A DNA stretch of 64,000 nucleotides from Ferroacidibacillus organovorans (GTDB lineage Bacteria > Bacillota > Bacilli > Alicyclobacillales > SLC66): NCBI RefSeq assembly GCF_001642725.1, contig NZ_LSUQ01000003.1, forward strand, positions 62,001 to 126,000, given 5' to 3'. A program made the translations under genes and the position numbers. Position 1 is the first letter of the stretch. Each line of letters begins with the position of its first letter. The notes beneath the pieces are model-generated. The model saw only the letters and a list, made by a program, of their open reading frames with translations. It did not search any database and was not told where the DNA came from. Below, piece after piece: positions 52,919 through 61,767 of the stretch.

Positions 52919-54686
52919 ACGGATCACGGCCTGTCTTTGCGTAGAGTAGCGCGGTATACGGCGGAATGGAAAGCGATTTGCCTTTTGATAATGTTTCCGG
53001 TCCATCGCCCGTGACACGAGTGTACATCACATCTCCGATGAGCGCATCCGTTACAGTGATCACCTGTTCATTTGCGGTGCTGTTCACGAGTGCGACCAAC
53101 TGTTCAGCGCTCTGTTCACAGCGGCGCAGATAGGCACATACGTTTAGATTGTCGCGTGACAAAAGGGGGCGGTAGGCACCGTCGCGCAATGCGCGAAACT
53201 GCTTTCGCAGCGCGATCAGCGTCTGATAGTGCTCGAACAGCGAAAGGTTTTGCCGAACATGTTCCCACACCATCCCGCCGCGACAAAGCGGGTCATTTTC
53301 GCCCGTCATGCCGACCTCGTCGCCATAATAGAGAAGCGGCGCGCCGAACATGGTGAACTGGATAAAACTCGCGAGTTTTGCGCGCGCTGTGTCCCCATCG
53401 CAGAGCGTGAGCAGTCGTGCCGTGTCGTGTGAATCGAGTAGACACCAGAGGGTTTTAAGGACATGCTCTGGATAGAGGGAACGTATTTTTTCGACGCGAT
53501 ACAGAAATTCTCCAGCGTGGATGGTCGCGGTCGCAACGTAGTCGAGGATGGCGCGACCGAGCGGGTAGTTCATCACAGCGTCAAATTCGTCTCCGCGTAG
53601 CCACGGCGTGGCAACTTGCCAAATTTCGCCACAAATCAATGCGTCAGGGTTTTCCGCTTTGATCGCTCTGCGGAAGATTTTCCAAAAGGTGTGCTCCACT
53701 TCATCGGATACGTCAAGGCGAAAGCCGTCGACGCCTGTCTCGCGCATCCAGTGCGTGCCGACGTTACAAAGCATCTGCTCTACAGCGGGGTGTGCCGTTC
53801 GCCACTTTGGCATGTTTGCCACGTAGCCGAAGGTCTCGTAATTTAAGGCTTCGGGAGAGAGCGGCCAGTTGCGCGCGATAATCTGTGAAGCATAAGGGGA
53901 GTCTGCACCTTTCTCAAGTAAATCTTGAAAAACGGGATGCTGTGCGCCCATGTGATTGAATACGGCGTCGAGCACGACGCGAATGCCACGATCATGGCAC
54001 GCGTCGACGAGACGCTTTAGGTCTTCTGTGCTGCCAAAATGCGGATCAATGTGAAAATAGTCGACGGTGTCATACTTGTGATTGGACGGAGCGTGAAACA
54101 CAGGCGTCATGTACAAGACATCTACGCCGAGGGCGGTAAGGTGATCCAGTTTCGCGAGGATGCCTGGTAAATCACCGCCAAAAAAGGCGTCCGCAGTCGG
54201 CGTCGCATCCCAGTCAGATAAGGTGTGATCGTTTGGGACTGTGCCACTTCGATAAAACCTTTCGGGGAAAATTTGGTAATAAACAGCGCCTTTCGTCCAC
54301 TCTGGCGGTGAAAAGTGATCCCGTTCGCCAAGATAGGGAACTTCAAAAGCGTCCGCGTCACTCGGTTCTTCACGAGAAACACCGTTGCGAGAGTAGAAAT
54401 ATGTCTCTTCAGTCGTGTGAATGCGGAAAAAATAGCGGAAACGTTTGCTGACGCGCGCAAGCTGTGCTTGAAACTGCACGAGTTCTTCGTCTTCATAGGC
54501 ATACAATTGTGCCGAAATGTCTTCGCTTGTCGCTTCGCGTTTGAATTTATCGTAGTGGGTTACGGTGACAGAGTCGACAAGCGAGGGCACGCGAAGACGA
54601 ACCACGAGAGTTTCGCCGTCCGCATAGGCATAAGGTTCAACGGATTCGTGATAGGTTGCGAGACGAAGGTCGCGTAAAACTGACAC
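52908..54686 (-). CDS. nplT: neopullulanase/cyclomaltodextrinase (GH13)
   Basis: 592 residues. An N-terminal CBM34-like domain (1-125) leads to a GH13_20 barrel. Motifs include DAVFNHMG, nucleophile Asp325 in GFRLDVSDE, acid/base Glu354 in GEIWQ and Asp421 in LLDSHDTARL. WTKGAVYYQIFPERFYRSG is diagnostic of the neopullulanase subgroup. It has no signal peptide, so it works in the cytoplasm on cyclodextrins, pullulan fragments or maltodextrins brought in by MalEFG. The GTG start has AAGGAGG at 8 bases. Confidence 0.93.
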   Translation of the reverse strand: MSVLRDLRLATYHESVEPYAYADGETLVVRLRVPSLVDSVTVTHYDKFKREATSEDISAQLYAYEDEELVQFQAQLARVSKRFRYFFRIHTTEETYFYSRNGVSREEPSDADAFEVPYLGERDHFSPPEWTKGAVYYQIFPERFYRSGTVPNDHTLSDWDATPTADAFFGGDLPGILAKLDHLTALGVDVLYMTPVFHAPSNHKYDTVDYFHIDPHFGSTEDLKRLVDACHDRGIRVVLDAVFNHMGAQHPVFQDLLEKGADSPYASQIIARNWPLSPEALNYETFGYVANMPKWRTAHPAVEQMLCNVGTHWMRETGVDGFRLDVSDEVEHTFWKIFRRAIKAENPDALICGEIWQVATPWLRGDEFDAVMNYPLGRAILDYVATATIHAGEFLYRVEKIRSLYPEHVLKTLWCLLDSHDTARLLTLCDGDTARAKLASFIQFTMFGAPLLYYGDEVGMTGENDPLCRGGMVWEHVRQNLSLFEHYQTLIALRKQFRALRDGAYRPLLSRDNLNVCAYLRRCEQSAEQLVALVNSTANEQVITVTDALIGDVMYTRVTGDGPETLSKGKSLSIPPYTALLYAKTGRDPYGR

Positions 54687-54717
54687 GGAGAAAACCTCCT
54701 TGCATGGAATGGCTCAA

Positions 54718-55596
54718 TCAGCCTTTGACAGAACCGGCGACGAGACCGGAGACGATCCATTTTTGAAATACGGCGTAGAGCACTGTGAGCGGGACGGCGG
54801 CGAGCAGCGCTGCGGCAGAGAACTCCGTCCAGTTTTTCGCGAATTGCCCTTGGATAAATTGGAAGAGCCCAATCGGAAGCGTATAGTTTGATGGTGATTG
54901 AAGGATCGTCGAACCGAGCAGAAACTCGTTGAATGAACCGATAAACGTGAAAAGAAAGATGACGACAAGCATCGGGACGGATAACGGCAGAATGATCCGC
55001 AAATAGATCTGCATCGAGTTTGCGCCATCCATCACGGCTGCCTCGTCCAGTTCGCGCGGAATTGTATCGAGGTAACCTTTGAGCAGCCAGATGTTAAACG
55101 CGCTTCCTCCAGCTTGAACAAGCACGTAGATGTACAGATTGTCCAGCAGATTGAGCTGAGTCAAGACGGCGAGAATCGCTGAGACGGCGAGAGCATTTGG
55201 AAACATTTGCAGAAGTAAAAGGGTCATCAATCCGTATTTGCGACCAAAAAACCTCATGCGACTAAAGGCGTACGCAGAGGTTGCCGTAAATGCAAGCTGT
55301 ACAGCGCCTAGGAGTATACCGACGATGAGACTGTTTTTCATCCACGTCAAAAAACTTGTCTGTGTAAGCAGTGCCCAATAGTTTTGCAGTGTGATGGAGC
55401 GCGGAAAGAGATTTCCTGAAAAGAAGGATTGTCCTCCCTTGAGAGACGCGAGAAGAACAAAATAGATAGGGAACATCGCGAGAAGGATAAAAAACCAGAC
55501 AATGATTCGCGACACCCACAAAACGAAACGTTGGCCGGGCGCGAGCGATTTTTTCTTTGGCGAAAGGGTGGGAGCGCTTGTTGCAAGGGATGACAT
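54718..55596 (-). CDS. malG: maltodextrin ABC permease MalG
   Basis: 292 residues, six helices. The EAA loop reads DEAAVMDGANSMQIYLRIILPLSVP, which contacts the ATPase. A disordered N-terminal tail (SSLATSAPTLSPKKKS) is typical. It pairs with MalF, whose gene ends one base upstream. The matching MsmX-type ATPase is not in the window, as is common in Bacillota. Confidence 0.92.
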   Translation of the reverse strand: MSSLATSAPTLSPKKKSLAPGQRFVLWVSRIIVWFFILLAMFPIYFVLLASLKGGQSFFSGNLFPRSITLQNYWALLTQTSFLTWMKNSLIVGILLGAVQLAFTATSAYAFSRMRFFGRKYGLMTLLLLQMFPNALAVSAILAVLTQLNLLDNLYIYVLVQAGGSAFNIWLLKGYLDTIPRELDEAAVMDGANSMQIYLRIILPLSVPMLVVIFLFTFIGSFNEFLLGSTILQSPSNYTLPIGLFQFIQGQFAKNWTEFSAAALLAAVPLTVLYAVFQKWIVSGLVAGSVKG

Positions 55597-55597
55597 A

Positions 55598-56557
55598 TCA
55601 ATCCGCCTCCTGAAATGCGCCAGACGCCTTCATCTGAATGAGGCTGATGACGCCAACGAGAATGAAAACCATAACAGAGAGTGCTGCCGCGATTTCAAAT
55701 TTGTTGAAGGTGAGCGACATCTTGTATGCGGCGCTGATCAGTATGTCGGTATACCCGGCAAACTGTGTGTCTGGTCGCGCTGGGCCGCCTTGGGTCAACG
55801 CGTAGATTGCATTGAAGTTATTAAAGTTAAACGCAAAACTCGGGATGATCAACGGAATGGTAATCTTCCAGATGGCCGGGATGGTGACGTAAAAAAACTG
55901 CTGCCACCAATTGGCGCCGTCAATCTGTGCAGCTTCATACAAATCTTTCGGGACAGCCTGAAGCGCGCCAAGACTAACACTCATCATATAGGGATAACCG
56001 AGCCATAAATTGACGAGCAGCACAGAGATTTTTGCCCAGAATGGATCGGTGAGCCACGGAATTGCATGGATTCCGAAAAGGTGTAGAAATTGATTGATCG
56101 GTCCATAATCTTTATTGAGCAGGTTTGACCAGCTTAATTGGGTAATTAGAGCTGGAACGGCCCAAGGAACGATAAGGATGGCGCGATAGATGTTTGACTC
56201 TTTCATGTGTTCATTGTTCAGCAGCACTGCAACGAACAGCCCGACCAGATAGTTTGCCAGCGTCGTCGTTACTGCAAAAACGATCGTCCAGACAAAGACC
56301 GGTTCGAAGACGCTCAGATAGGGTCCATTGATAATGTCGATAAAATTTTGCAGTCCAACAAATTGATAGGATGTAAAATGATACATGTCAAAGTTTGTAA
56401 ACGCGATATACACGGTGTACAGAAGGGGTGCAATTCCGAGTATCGCGATGGAGATCAACGCGGGCCCTAAGTAAAGATAGGCGACGGGTTGGTTTTTACG
56501 TCGCGTCTTCTTTTTTTGTGCGGGTGAAACTTCGGGTGTTGCGGTCATCATCGCCAC
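55598..56557 (-). CDS. malF: maltodextrin ABC permease MalF
   Basis: 319 residues. Helices start at VAYLYLGPALISIAILGIAPLLYTVYIAF. The EAA motif is YEAAQIDGANWWQQFFYVTIPAIW. A typical Gram-positive MalF without the large periplasmic loop of Escherichia coli. Start is GTG with GGAGG at 7 bases. It lies 139 bases after malE, across an intrinsic terminator. Confidence 0.92.
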   Translation of the reverse strand: MAMMTATPEVSPAQKKKTRRKNQPVAYLYLGPALISIAILGIAPLLYTVYIAFTNFDMYHFTSYQFVGLQNFIDIINGPYLSVFEPVFVWTIVFAVTTTLANYLVGLFVAVLLNNEHMKESNIYRAILIVPWAVPALITQLSWSNLLNKDYGPINQFLHLFGIHAIPWLTDPFWAKISVLLVNLWLGYPYMMSVSLGALQAVPKDLYEAAQIDGANWWQQFFYVTIPAIWKITIPLIIPSFAFNFNNFNAIYALTQGGPARPDTQFAGYTDILISAAYKMSLTFNKFEIAAALSVMVFILVGVISLIQMKASGAFQEAD

Positions 56558-56637
56558 GGCAGGGCCTCCTTTATCTCCGCGGAGTTTTGTAGCACATCTA
56601 GGTGTGCTGGTTCAATTCGTGTCGTACAGGATGGTTT

Positions 56638-56675
56638 GAAAAAAGAGCAGAGACACCCGCATGCGATGTCTCTGC
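56638..56675 (-). terminator. intrinsic terminator between malE and malF
   Basis: On the minus strand GCAGAGACA (56675-56667) pairs with TGTCTCTGC (56655-56647), followed by a T-rich tract TCTTTTTTC. It would end many transcripts after malE, giving more binding protein than permease. Confidence 0.82.
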
Positions 56676-56696
56676 ATCTCGTTTCGAGCGGTAGTA

Positions 56697-57929
56697 TTAG
56701 TTGCCCATGATGCTTTCGCCTTGAAGAATCTGTTTGACCATGTTGTGAGCGGCGACAGCCGGACTCTCTTGCCCTTTGGTCACGAAGCCAAGCGCATTTC
56801 CAGCAGGTGTCCAAACGGCTTGCATCTGCGGCACGTTTGGCATCGGAACACCGTATTGTGCGGCGATGGCGAATGGATAGGCGTAAGGATTCGAAGAAAC
56901 CATTTTGCTGTGCACATCTTTGATGAGCACTGGAATGCGATCGCCGACTGCAAGTTCCTGCGCCGCCGCGTGTTGCGAGATGAATCTAACCAAATTCCAG
57001 TCGAGCGCTTGATTGTGGCTGCGGGCGTTCACGATCATTTCTTGGAAACCCTCAAAAGTGACTGGGTGCTTGCCGTTTGGCAAAAGCGGAAGCGGCTCGA
57101 TGCCAAAGTTGACATGCGCCTGAAGCAAAGAGGTTACATCCCAAGGGCCAGAGATGTAGAATGCGGATTTGCCATTTTGGAAGAGCGATTTTGCGATATC
57201 TCCGGTAATCGATGCAGGCATGAAATGGTATTGGGAGACGAAGCTCTTGATGATGCTAAGGCCTTTAATCGAGCCCGCGTTGTCAAGGCCAATTTGGCCG
57301 ACGTTTGCGACGCCGTGATTGTTGCCAAAGACATAACCGCCCATGCCGCCCAAGAAGGCATAACTGTAATAGAAGTTGTTGATGTCATAAGCAAATCCGT
57401 GCGCTTTTGCTTCGGAAATAAACTGTGCCCACGTTTTGGGCGGTGTCTTGATGATCTTTTTATTGTAAAAGAGTCCATACGTTTCAGAGGAGAGGGGAAT
57501 GCCATAGAGCTTACCGCCAATCGTGCCGGCTTGAATGGACGGCGCGATATAATCTTTCGTGTTGATCAGACCGGTAGGGACTGGCGCCATGACGCCCTCA
57601 ATCGCAAAGGTGCCAAGGTTGTCTTGCGGAATGCCAAGTTCAATGTCAGGGCCTTTGCCACTGCGCGATGCGGTAGCGAAGTTTTGGAATGAACTGTTAT
57701 CTTGAACGACGGTGACTGTGTTTCCTGTCTGTTTACCCCAGACATTTGCGAGTTTTTGCATGACACTCTGCTCTTGGGGTGTCAAATGGGAGAATACGGT
57801 GATGTGCTGTCCTGTGGGTAAGCTATCGTGCCGCGTTGCTGCGAATGCGCCTCCGCTGACGCTGGCAAGTAGAGTTCCTGCGGTTCCGAGCGCCAGTGCC
57901 ACAGATGTTACTTTGTTAAGGCGTTTCAT
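56697..57929 (-). CDS. malE: maltodextrin-binding protein MalE
   Basis: 410 residues. A signal peptide with cut near GGAFA is followed by the extracellular solute-binding fold, including LSSETYGLFYNKKIIKTPPKTWAQF and AFYISGPWDV. It lacks a lipobox cysteine, whereas most Gram-positive MalE proteins, including as I recall that of Alicyclobacillus acidocaldarius, are lipoproteins. First gene of the mal operon. AGGGG lies 9 bases before the ATG. Confidence 0.9.
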   Translation of the reverse strand: MKRLNKVTSVALALGTAGTLLASVSGGAFAATRHDSLPTGQHITVFSHLTPQEQSVMQKLANVWGKQTGNTVTVVQDNSSFQNFATASRSGKGPDIELGIPQDNLGTFAIEGVMAPVPTGLINTKDYIAPSIQAGTIGGKLYGIPLSSETYGLFYNKKIIKTPPKTWAQFISEAKAHGFAYDINNFYYSYAFLGGMGGYVFGNNHGVANVGQIGLDNAGSIKGLSIIKSFVSQYHFMPASITGDIAKSLFQNGKSAFYISGPWDVTSLLQAHVNFGIEPLPLLPNGKHPVTFEGFQEMIVNARSHNQALDWNLVRFISQHAAAQELAVGDRIPVLIKDVHSKMVSSNPYAYPFAIAAQYGVPMPNVPQMQAVWTPAGNALGFVTKGQESPAVAAHNMVKQILQGESIMGN

Positions 57930-58048
57930 GTAAACATACCCCTCTCTATGATTGGGCGGCAGGTATCCGTCTGAACGCTACCGTTTGACCCCTGGTGGTT
58001 TGTTAGACGCTTACATGATGCGAGCGAAAAGCATGCGCTTTTCATGCT

Positions 58049-58076
58049 GTTCTATCGCTTCATAGCGTGCGAACAA
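58049..58076 (-). promoter_or_regulatory. malE promoter
   Basis: On the minus strand, -35 TTGTTC (58076-58071), 16-base spacer, -10 TAGAAC (58054-58049). The MalR-like operator overlaps the -35. Confidence 0.5.
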
Positions 58077-58086
58077 TCGTTTGCAC
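58067..58086. promoter_or_regulatory. MalR-like operator over the malE -35 box
   Basis: GTGCGAACAATCGTTTGCAC; 8 of 10 positions match between the two halves. Location over the -35 fits repression. Confidence 0.6.
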
Positions 58087-58301
58087 ACACGTCTGCTTGA
58101 TGAATTCTATGTGACGGATTCTTTTTCCTGCTATGATCCTACATTTTATTTGTAGAATTTATATGAAATGGTCGAATAAAGGTTGAATAAGAAATGAGAA
58201 AACCCTTACATCGATGAAAATGGAAGGATTGAGGAAAAATTCATTCATCGAAGTTGATGAATGATCGGGAAATCCGATCTGAATTCAAATGGGTCAATCG
58301 T

Positions 58302-58313
58302 GCACACGTTTGC
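58302..58313. promoter_or_regulatory. second candidate MalR site upstream of malE
   Basis: GCACACGTTTGC matches the GCAAACGTTTGC consensus at 11 of 12 positions. It lies 216 bp above the main operator. Confidence 0.4.
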
Positions 58314-58394
58314 GCGTAAACAGTATTATTTCGTCCGTCGTGCACGAATGTGGCGCATCTATGCCGTATATGTGCGTGCTTTTTCAGTCTCCAT

Positions 58395-59888
58395 TCAAAT
58401 CTCAAAAGAGTACGCCCTTCGCAAGCCTTTAGGATAGTGATTTTTTAATTGATTTTTTACGCGCTTTACCCAACCGAGGGGTAGATGCTCAAGAAAGACG
58501 ACCGTCCAGCCGTCTGGTCCTTCCTGCGAGATTACCTCACCACTCAGATAGGCGATGATACGTGTGTCTCCGTAGGAAAAACATACTGGAGCGCGCAGAT
58601 TTTCCGGTTTTGTCGCGAGCGCGAGTGCGTGGTGAGGTGTTATGTGGTGATGCTTGGTTTCAAGGAGCGGTAATCCAGGCCGAAGGACATTTCGTGAGGG
58701 GAGGGGCCGGTGGGACGCCGCAAAAAGGACGTTTGGTGACGAGATAAAATCACGCCGATAAAGATCATCTATCCATGTTACGTGATCAACAAAAGTCTCA
58801 TTGGCGAAAGCGGCAAATTGTTTCTGCTGTGCGAATCCGGATGGCATTCTGCTGGCGCGCAGAGAATTTCCCCTTTTTTTCTGGGAATATCCTGTAGTAT
58901 TGGTTTTTTGATAGGACGGGTTTCCGTCAAGAGCAAATTTCGCGACGAAATGACCTTCAGCGTATCCCGCTTGTGGCATGATGCGAATCGTTCTCTCAAG
59001 CGCTGGGAGGGGTTCTGAAAACGAAGACGCAACCGCTTGAAGTTCAGGAATGAGCTTAGCGAGTTTTGTAAACCTCTCGGCGGTAAGTCCGGCGCGCGCG
59101 CCTGGCAGTTGAATAGGGGAGAGCGAGAGAGTCGGTTGGTCGCGTAGGAGTGTAGCGCACACAGCCTCGTTTTCAATAGGATTCAGGGTGCAGGTCGAAT
59201 AAACAAGTCGACCGCCGGGGCGAAGCATGGCGATTGCGGCGTGTAAAATGGAACTCTGACGTAATGCGTAAGCGGAAAGTTGTTCGCGTTGCCACATGCG
59301 TATCGCGTCATCGTCCTTCCGAAACATCCCTTCGCCGCTACAGGGGGCATCAACGAGGATCGCGTCAAAATAGGCAGGATAGGTGTCACGTAACTCATCT
59401 GGATCGAGCTGCGTGACAGTGGCGTTTGTGACGCCGAGACGCTCAAGGTTCTCAGCGAGAATCGCGCAGCGCTCGCGGTTCGGCTCATTCGCGATGAGAA
59501 TCCCTTCATTTCTCATGCGCTGAGCAATTTGGGTGGTTTTTCCTCCCGGTGCTGCACAGAGATCGAGTACACGCTCGCCGGGTACAGGGGCAAGAACAGG
59601 AACAGGCGCCATCGCGCTTGGCTCTTGCAAATAGTAATACCCTGTCGCGTGAAGTGGATCGCGTCCGAGATGAAGATCTTGATGAATATAGAATCCTTCC
59701 ATTTCCTTTGTCCAAGGAACGGGGTCTGCCAAAAGAGAATTTATGACGGAAGGGATTGCCCCTTTTAAGGTGGAGACGCGAAACCCTTTTGCGGGAGGTT
59801 TGTGAAATTGTTCAAGATATTCGTTCCACGCCTCTTGACCGAAGCAGTGGAGAAAAAGGGATTCAAATTCTTTCGGTAATGCGAACAC
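58395..59888 (-). CDS. rsmF: rRNA cytosine-C5 methyltransferase, RsmF/NOP2-Sun family
   Basis: 497 residues. The SAM site is LDLCAAPGGKTTQIAQ. The two catalytic Cys are Cys183 in DAPCSGEGMFRK (releasing base) and Cys233 in YSTCTLNPIENE (nucleophile). The C-terminal part has a PUA-like region as in RsmF (YebU), which methylates 16S rRNA; the exact target base is inferred. The GTG start has GGAGG at 9 bases. Lone gene between mal and GerP-like loci. Confidence 0.9.
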   Translation of the reverse strand: MFALPKEFESLFLHCFGQEAWNEYLEQFHKPPAKGFRVSTLKGAIPSVINSLLADPVPWTKEMEGFYIHQDLHLGRDPLHATGYYYLQEPSAMAPVPVLAPVPGERVLDLCAAPGGKTTQIAQRMRNEGILIANEPNRERCAILAENLERLGVTNATVTQLDPDELRDTYPAYFDAILVDAPCSGEGMFRKDDDAIRMWQREQLSAYALRQSSILHAAIAMLRPGGRLVYSTCTLNPIENEAVCATLLRDQPTLSLSPIQLPGARAGLTAERFTKLAKLIPELQAVASSFSEPLPALERTIRIMPQAGYAEGHFVAKFALDGNPSYQKTNTTGYSQKKRGNSLRASRMPSGFAQQKQFAAFANETFVDHVTWIDDLYRRDFISSPNVLFAASHRPLPSRNVLRPGLPLLETKHHHITPHHALALATKPENLRAPVCFSYGDTRIIAYLSGEVISQEGPDGWTVVFLEHLPLGWVKRVKNQLKNHYPKGLRRAYSFEI

Positions 59889-60038
59889 GTGATCGATCCT
59901 CCAGCGTTTTGCGATCTCCCTGACTCATATGTGCGATAAGCTTCACTGTTTGGGGCAGAAAAGGGATACCCAGGAGCCACCGTGAAGTCTGGTTCATAGT
60001 ATACCGAGTGTGCAACAAAACCAAAAGGAGAATCGCAT

Positions 60039-60227
60039 GTGGAGCGCGAGTTGAATGTTCACATCAAGGTTGTAGAGATTGATGACACGGATGGCGGACT
60101 TGTGCTGATCGGACTCAGTGCGGCGGTGCTCCCGCGCGCGTGGCGCGCCAAAAAGCGTACGCCCACTTGCCGTCTGCGCGCCGAGTATTTGGAGAGAAAA
60201 GGTGGGGGAGCGGGTGCATCCGAGTGA
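60039..60227 (+). CDS. small GerPD-like protein (tentative)
   Basis: 62 residues from a GTG with AGGAG at 8 bases. ELNVHIKVVEIDDTDGGLVLIG resembles the start of GerPD-type spore germination proteins (ELKVGxIKxxxVxSSxLxLIG). The C-terminal 30 residues are Arg-rich and unlike GerPD. Its end overlaps the next gene by 26 bases. Confidence 0.45.
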   Translation: MERELNVHIKVVEIDDTDGGLVLIGLSAAVLPRAWRAKKRTPTCRLRAEYLERKGGGAGASE

Positions 60228-60501
60228 GTGGGAGGATGTTCGGCAAATCTATGATGATCGGTTGCGCGCACTGGAGCGGGAGATTGAAACATTGAAAGAC
60301 GTGATAAGGCGTATGCGATATCAGAAGGTGGAGTATCGCATTGATTCACTGCACGTGGAGCGCTTGGAAGGGGTGCTTCATATTGGGCTTACAACGGAAG
60401 ACAGTGAGCGCGCGTGGTGCGAAGGCGTATTCGATCAGAGTGAGAATCAACCGCCTGATCGTGATCAAGCGAACGGTCAGACGGAGGAAGGGATGGACTA
60501 A
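60202..60501 (+). CDS. GerPC-like spore germination protein (tentative)
   Basis: 99 residues. A coiled coil (YDDRLRALEREIETLKDVIR) is followed by VEYRIDSLHVERLEGVLHIGLT, the core pattern of GerPC (KVERLDGTLNIG). The tail is acidic and Gln-rich. GerP proteins are needed for germinants to pass the spore coat. GTG at 60202 has GGAGAG at 5 bases; GTG at 60214 is an alternative. The rest of a gerPABCDEF operon is not here. Confidence 0.55.
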   Translation: MGERVHPSEWEDVRQIYDDRLRALEREIETLKDVIRRMRYQKVEYRIDSLHVERLEGVLHIGLTTEDSERAWCEGVFDQSENQPPDRDQANGQTEEGMD

Positions 60502-60558
60502 TTTGACAAGGGAATCAGACATAGGGTACGGTTAGGGCAAGAATAGGAGGAGTATGAC

Positions 60559-61767
60559 TTGCGGCTCCTGAAAGACCATGCCCTTTTTGTCGTTCTTCTT
60601 ATCCTTGTAGCCGCGTACCGCTTTCAGTTGTGGCATCACACGCCCGTGACGTTGTACGGTGACATGTTGCGTTATAACACGATGGCGCTGCACGTGATTG
60701 ATCACGGCTATCTCGGATTTAGAAATGGACCAGACGCCTATGTAATGCCCCTTTACCCGCTGTTTTTAGCTGTGATGTACAAATTGCTTCAGGCATTTCA
60801 TACTCATTTAACCATGCTTCGTATGGTTCACGAAACGTTCTTGCTGCAGCAGGGATTATCGCTTCTCTCCTTATGGCTTACGTATCAGTTGGGGTCGCTG
60901 TTCGCCGGGAAGCGCGCAGGTTTTGCGGCGGCCATTTTGTCAGCGCTCTATCTGCCTAATAGCTTTGTCGGACTCACGTTACTGACAGAGCCACTTTTTA
61001 TCCCCCTTTTGTTGGGGAGTCTACTTGCTGGAAGCTATGCGGTAAAGCGCGGATTCGTGTTTGACTACGCATTAACCGGGTTATTGATCGGTCTGACCGC
61101 GCTGGTCCGGCCGAATGTCCTTCCGCTCTTTCTTCTGGTCGTGCTCGTCGATTTGATTCATCGCCGAAACGCGGGTGTGATCAACGCCTTTAAGATGCAG
61201 TTTCGAATGTATGCGATCATGGTGGCGTTTGTCATTGTGCCTTTGATTCCGTGGTGGATTCGCAACGCGATCGATTTTCATCATTTTATTCCGCTCTCCA
61301 CAGAAGCTGGCAACCCACTCTTGGCTGGCGCTGATCCTTACTTTCTTGTCGGGATTAACACGCTCATCGAGGCGTCGCGCAAACTGCATGAATCGCAGCA
61401 AACGTATGCCATTCACTATATGCTGCACGGGCTTACGCATCAACCGCTGCTCTTTTTAGGCTGGTACCTTTTTGGGAAATTGCCTTATCTCTTTTGGACG
61501 CCATGGTTTTATAATTATCTGAGCGCTTTTGTGCTCTATCATCGCGTGTTGGTGATTCTTGGCGGCATCGCAATGATCGTTGGTTTGTGGTATCGCGAAA
61601 CTCGGTTTTTTGCGTTATCAACATTGTTTTTGCTTGCTGTGCAACTCGTCTTTCTACCGATTACACGGTACGGGTATCCTCTCGTTTTGATGACGACGAT
61701 CCTTGTGCCGGCGGTCATTTGCCACCTTCCAATTGTCACACGCTTTCGCCGAGGAGGCTTTCGATGA
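60559..61767 (+). CDS. GT-C type membrane glycosyltransferase
   Basis: 402 residues and about ten helices. An early acidic site in YGDMLRYNTMA (position typical of GT39/GT83-like catalytic Asp) and WWIRNAI after the eighth helix fit dolichyl/undecaprenyl-phosphate sugar-dependent transferases. TTG start with GGAGG at 8 bases. A TTGACA (60503-60508) upstream may be the -35. Coupled by ATGA to a GT2 gene, so the pair may make and use a polyprenyl-phosphate sugar on the wall or a protein. Confidence 0.75.
   Translation: MRLLKDHALFVVLLILVAAYRFQLWHHTPVTLYGDMLRYNTMALHVIDHGYLGFRNGPDAYVMPLYPLFLAVMYKLLQAFHTHLTMLRMVHETFLLQQGLSLLSLWLTYQLGSLFAGKRAGFAAAILSALYLPNSFVGLTLLTEPLFIPLLLGSLLAGSYAVKRGFVFDYALTGLLIGLTALVRPNVLPLFLLVVLVDLIHRRNAGVINAFKMQFRMYAIMVAFVIVPLIPWWIRNAIDFHHFIPLSTEAGNPLLAGADPYFLVGINTLIEASRKLHESQQTYAIHYMLHGLTHQPLLFLGWYLFGKLPYLFWTPWFYNYLSAFVLYHRVLVILGGIAMIVGLWYRETRFFALSTLFLLAVQLVFLPITRYGYPLVLMTTILVPAVICHLPIVTRFRRGGFR

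Larger units (their letters stand above)
57930..58394. other. 465-base control region upstream of malE
   Basis: This gap holds a 7-bp hairpin in the leader (58026-58043, GAAAAGC/GCTTTTC), the malE promoter and operator near 58049-58086, an inverted repeat TCATTCATC/GATGAATGA (58241-58264) and a second weaker operator (58302-58313). The left part drives malE. I see no open frame worth calling. Confidence 0.6.

Noticed and set aside
56661-57692. 343-residue plus-strand frame opposite malE
   Set aside because: The malE frame has a signal peptide and family motifs; the opposite frame is Arg/Cys-rich with no recognisable domain.
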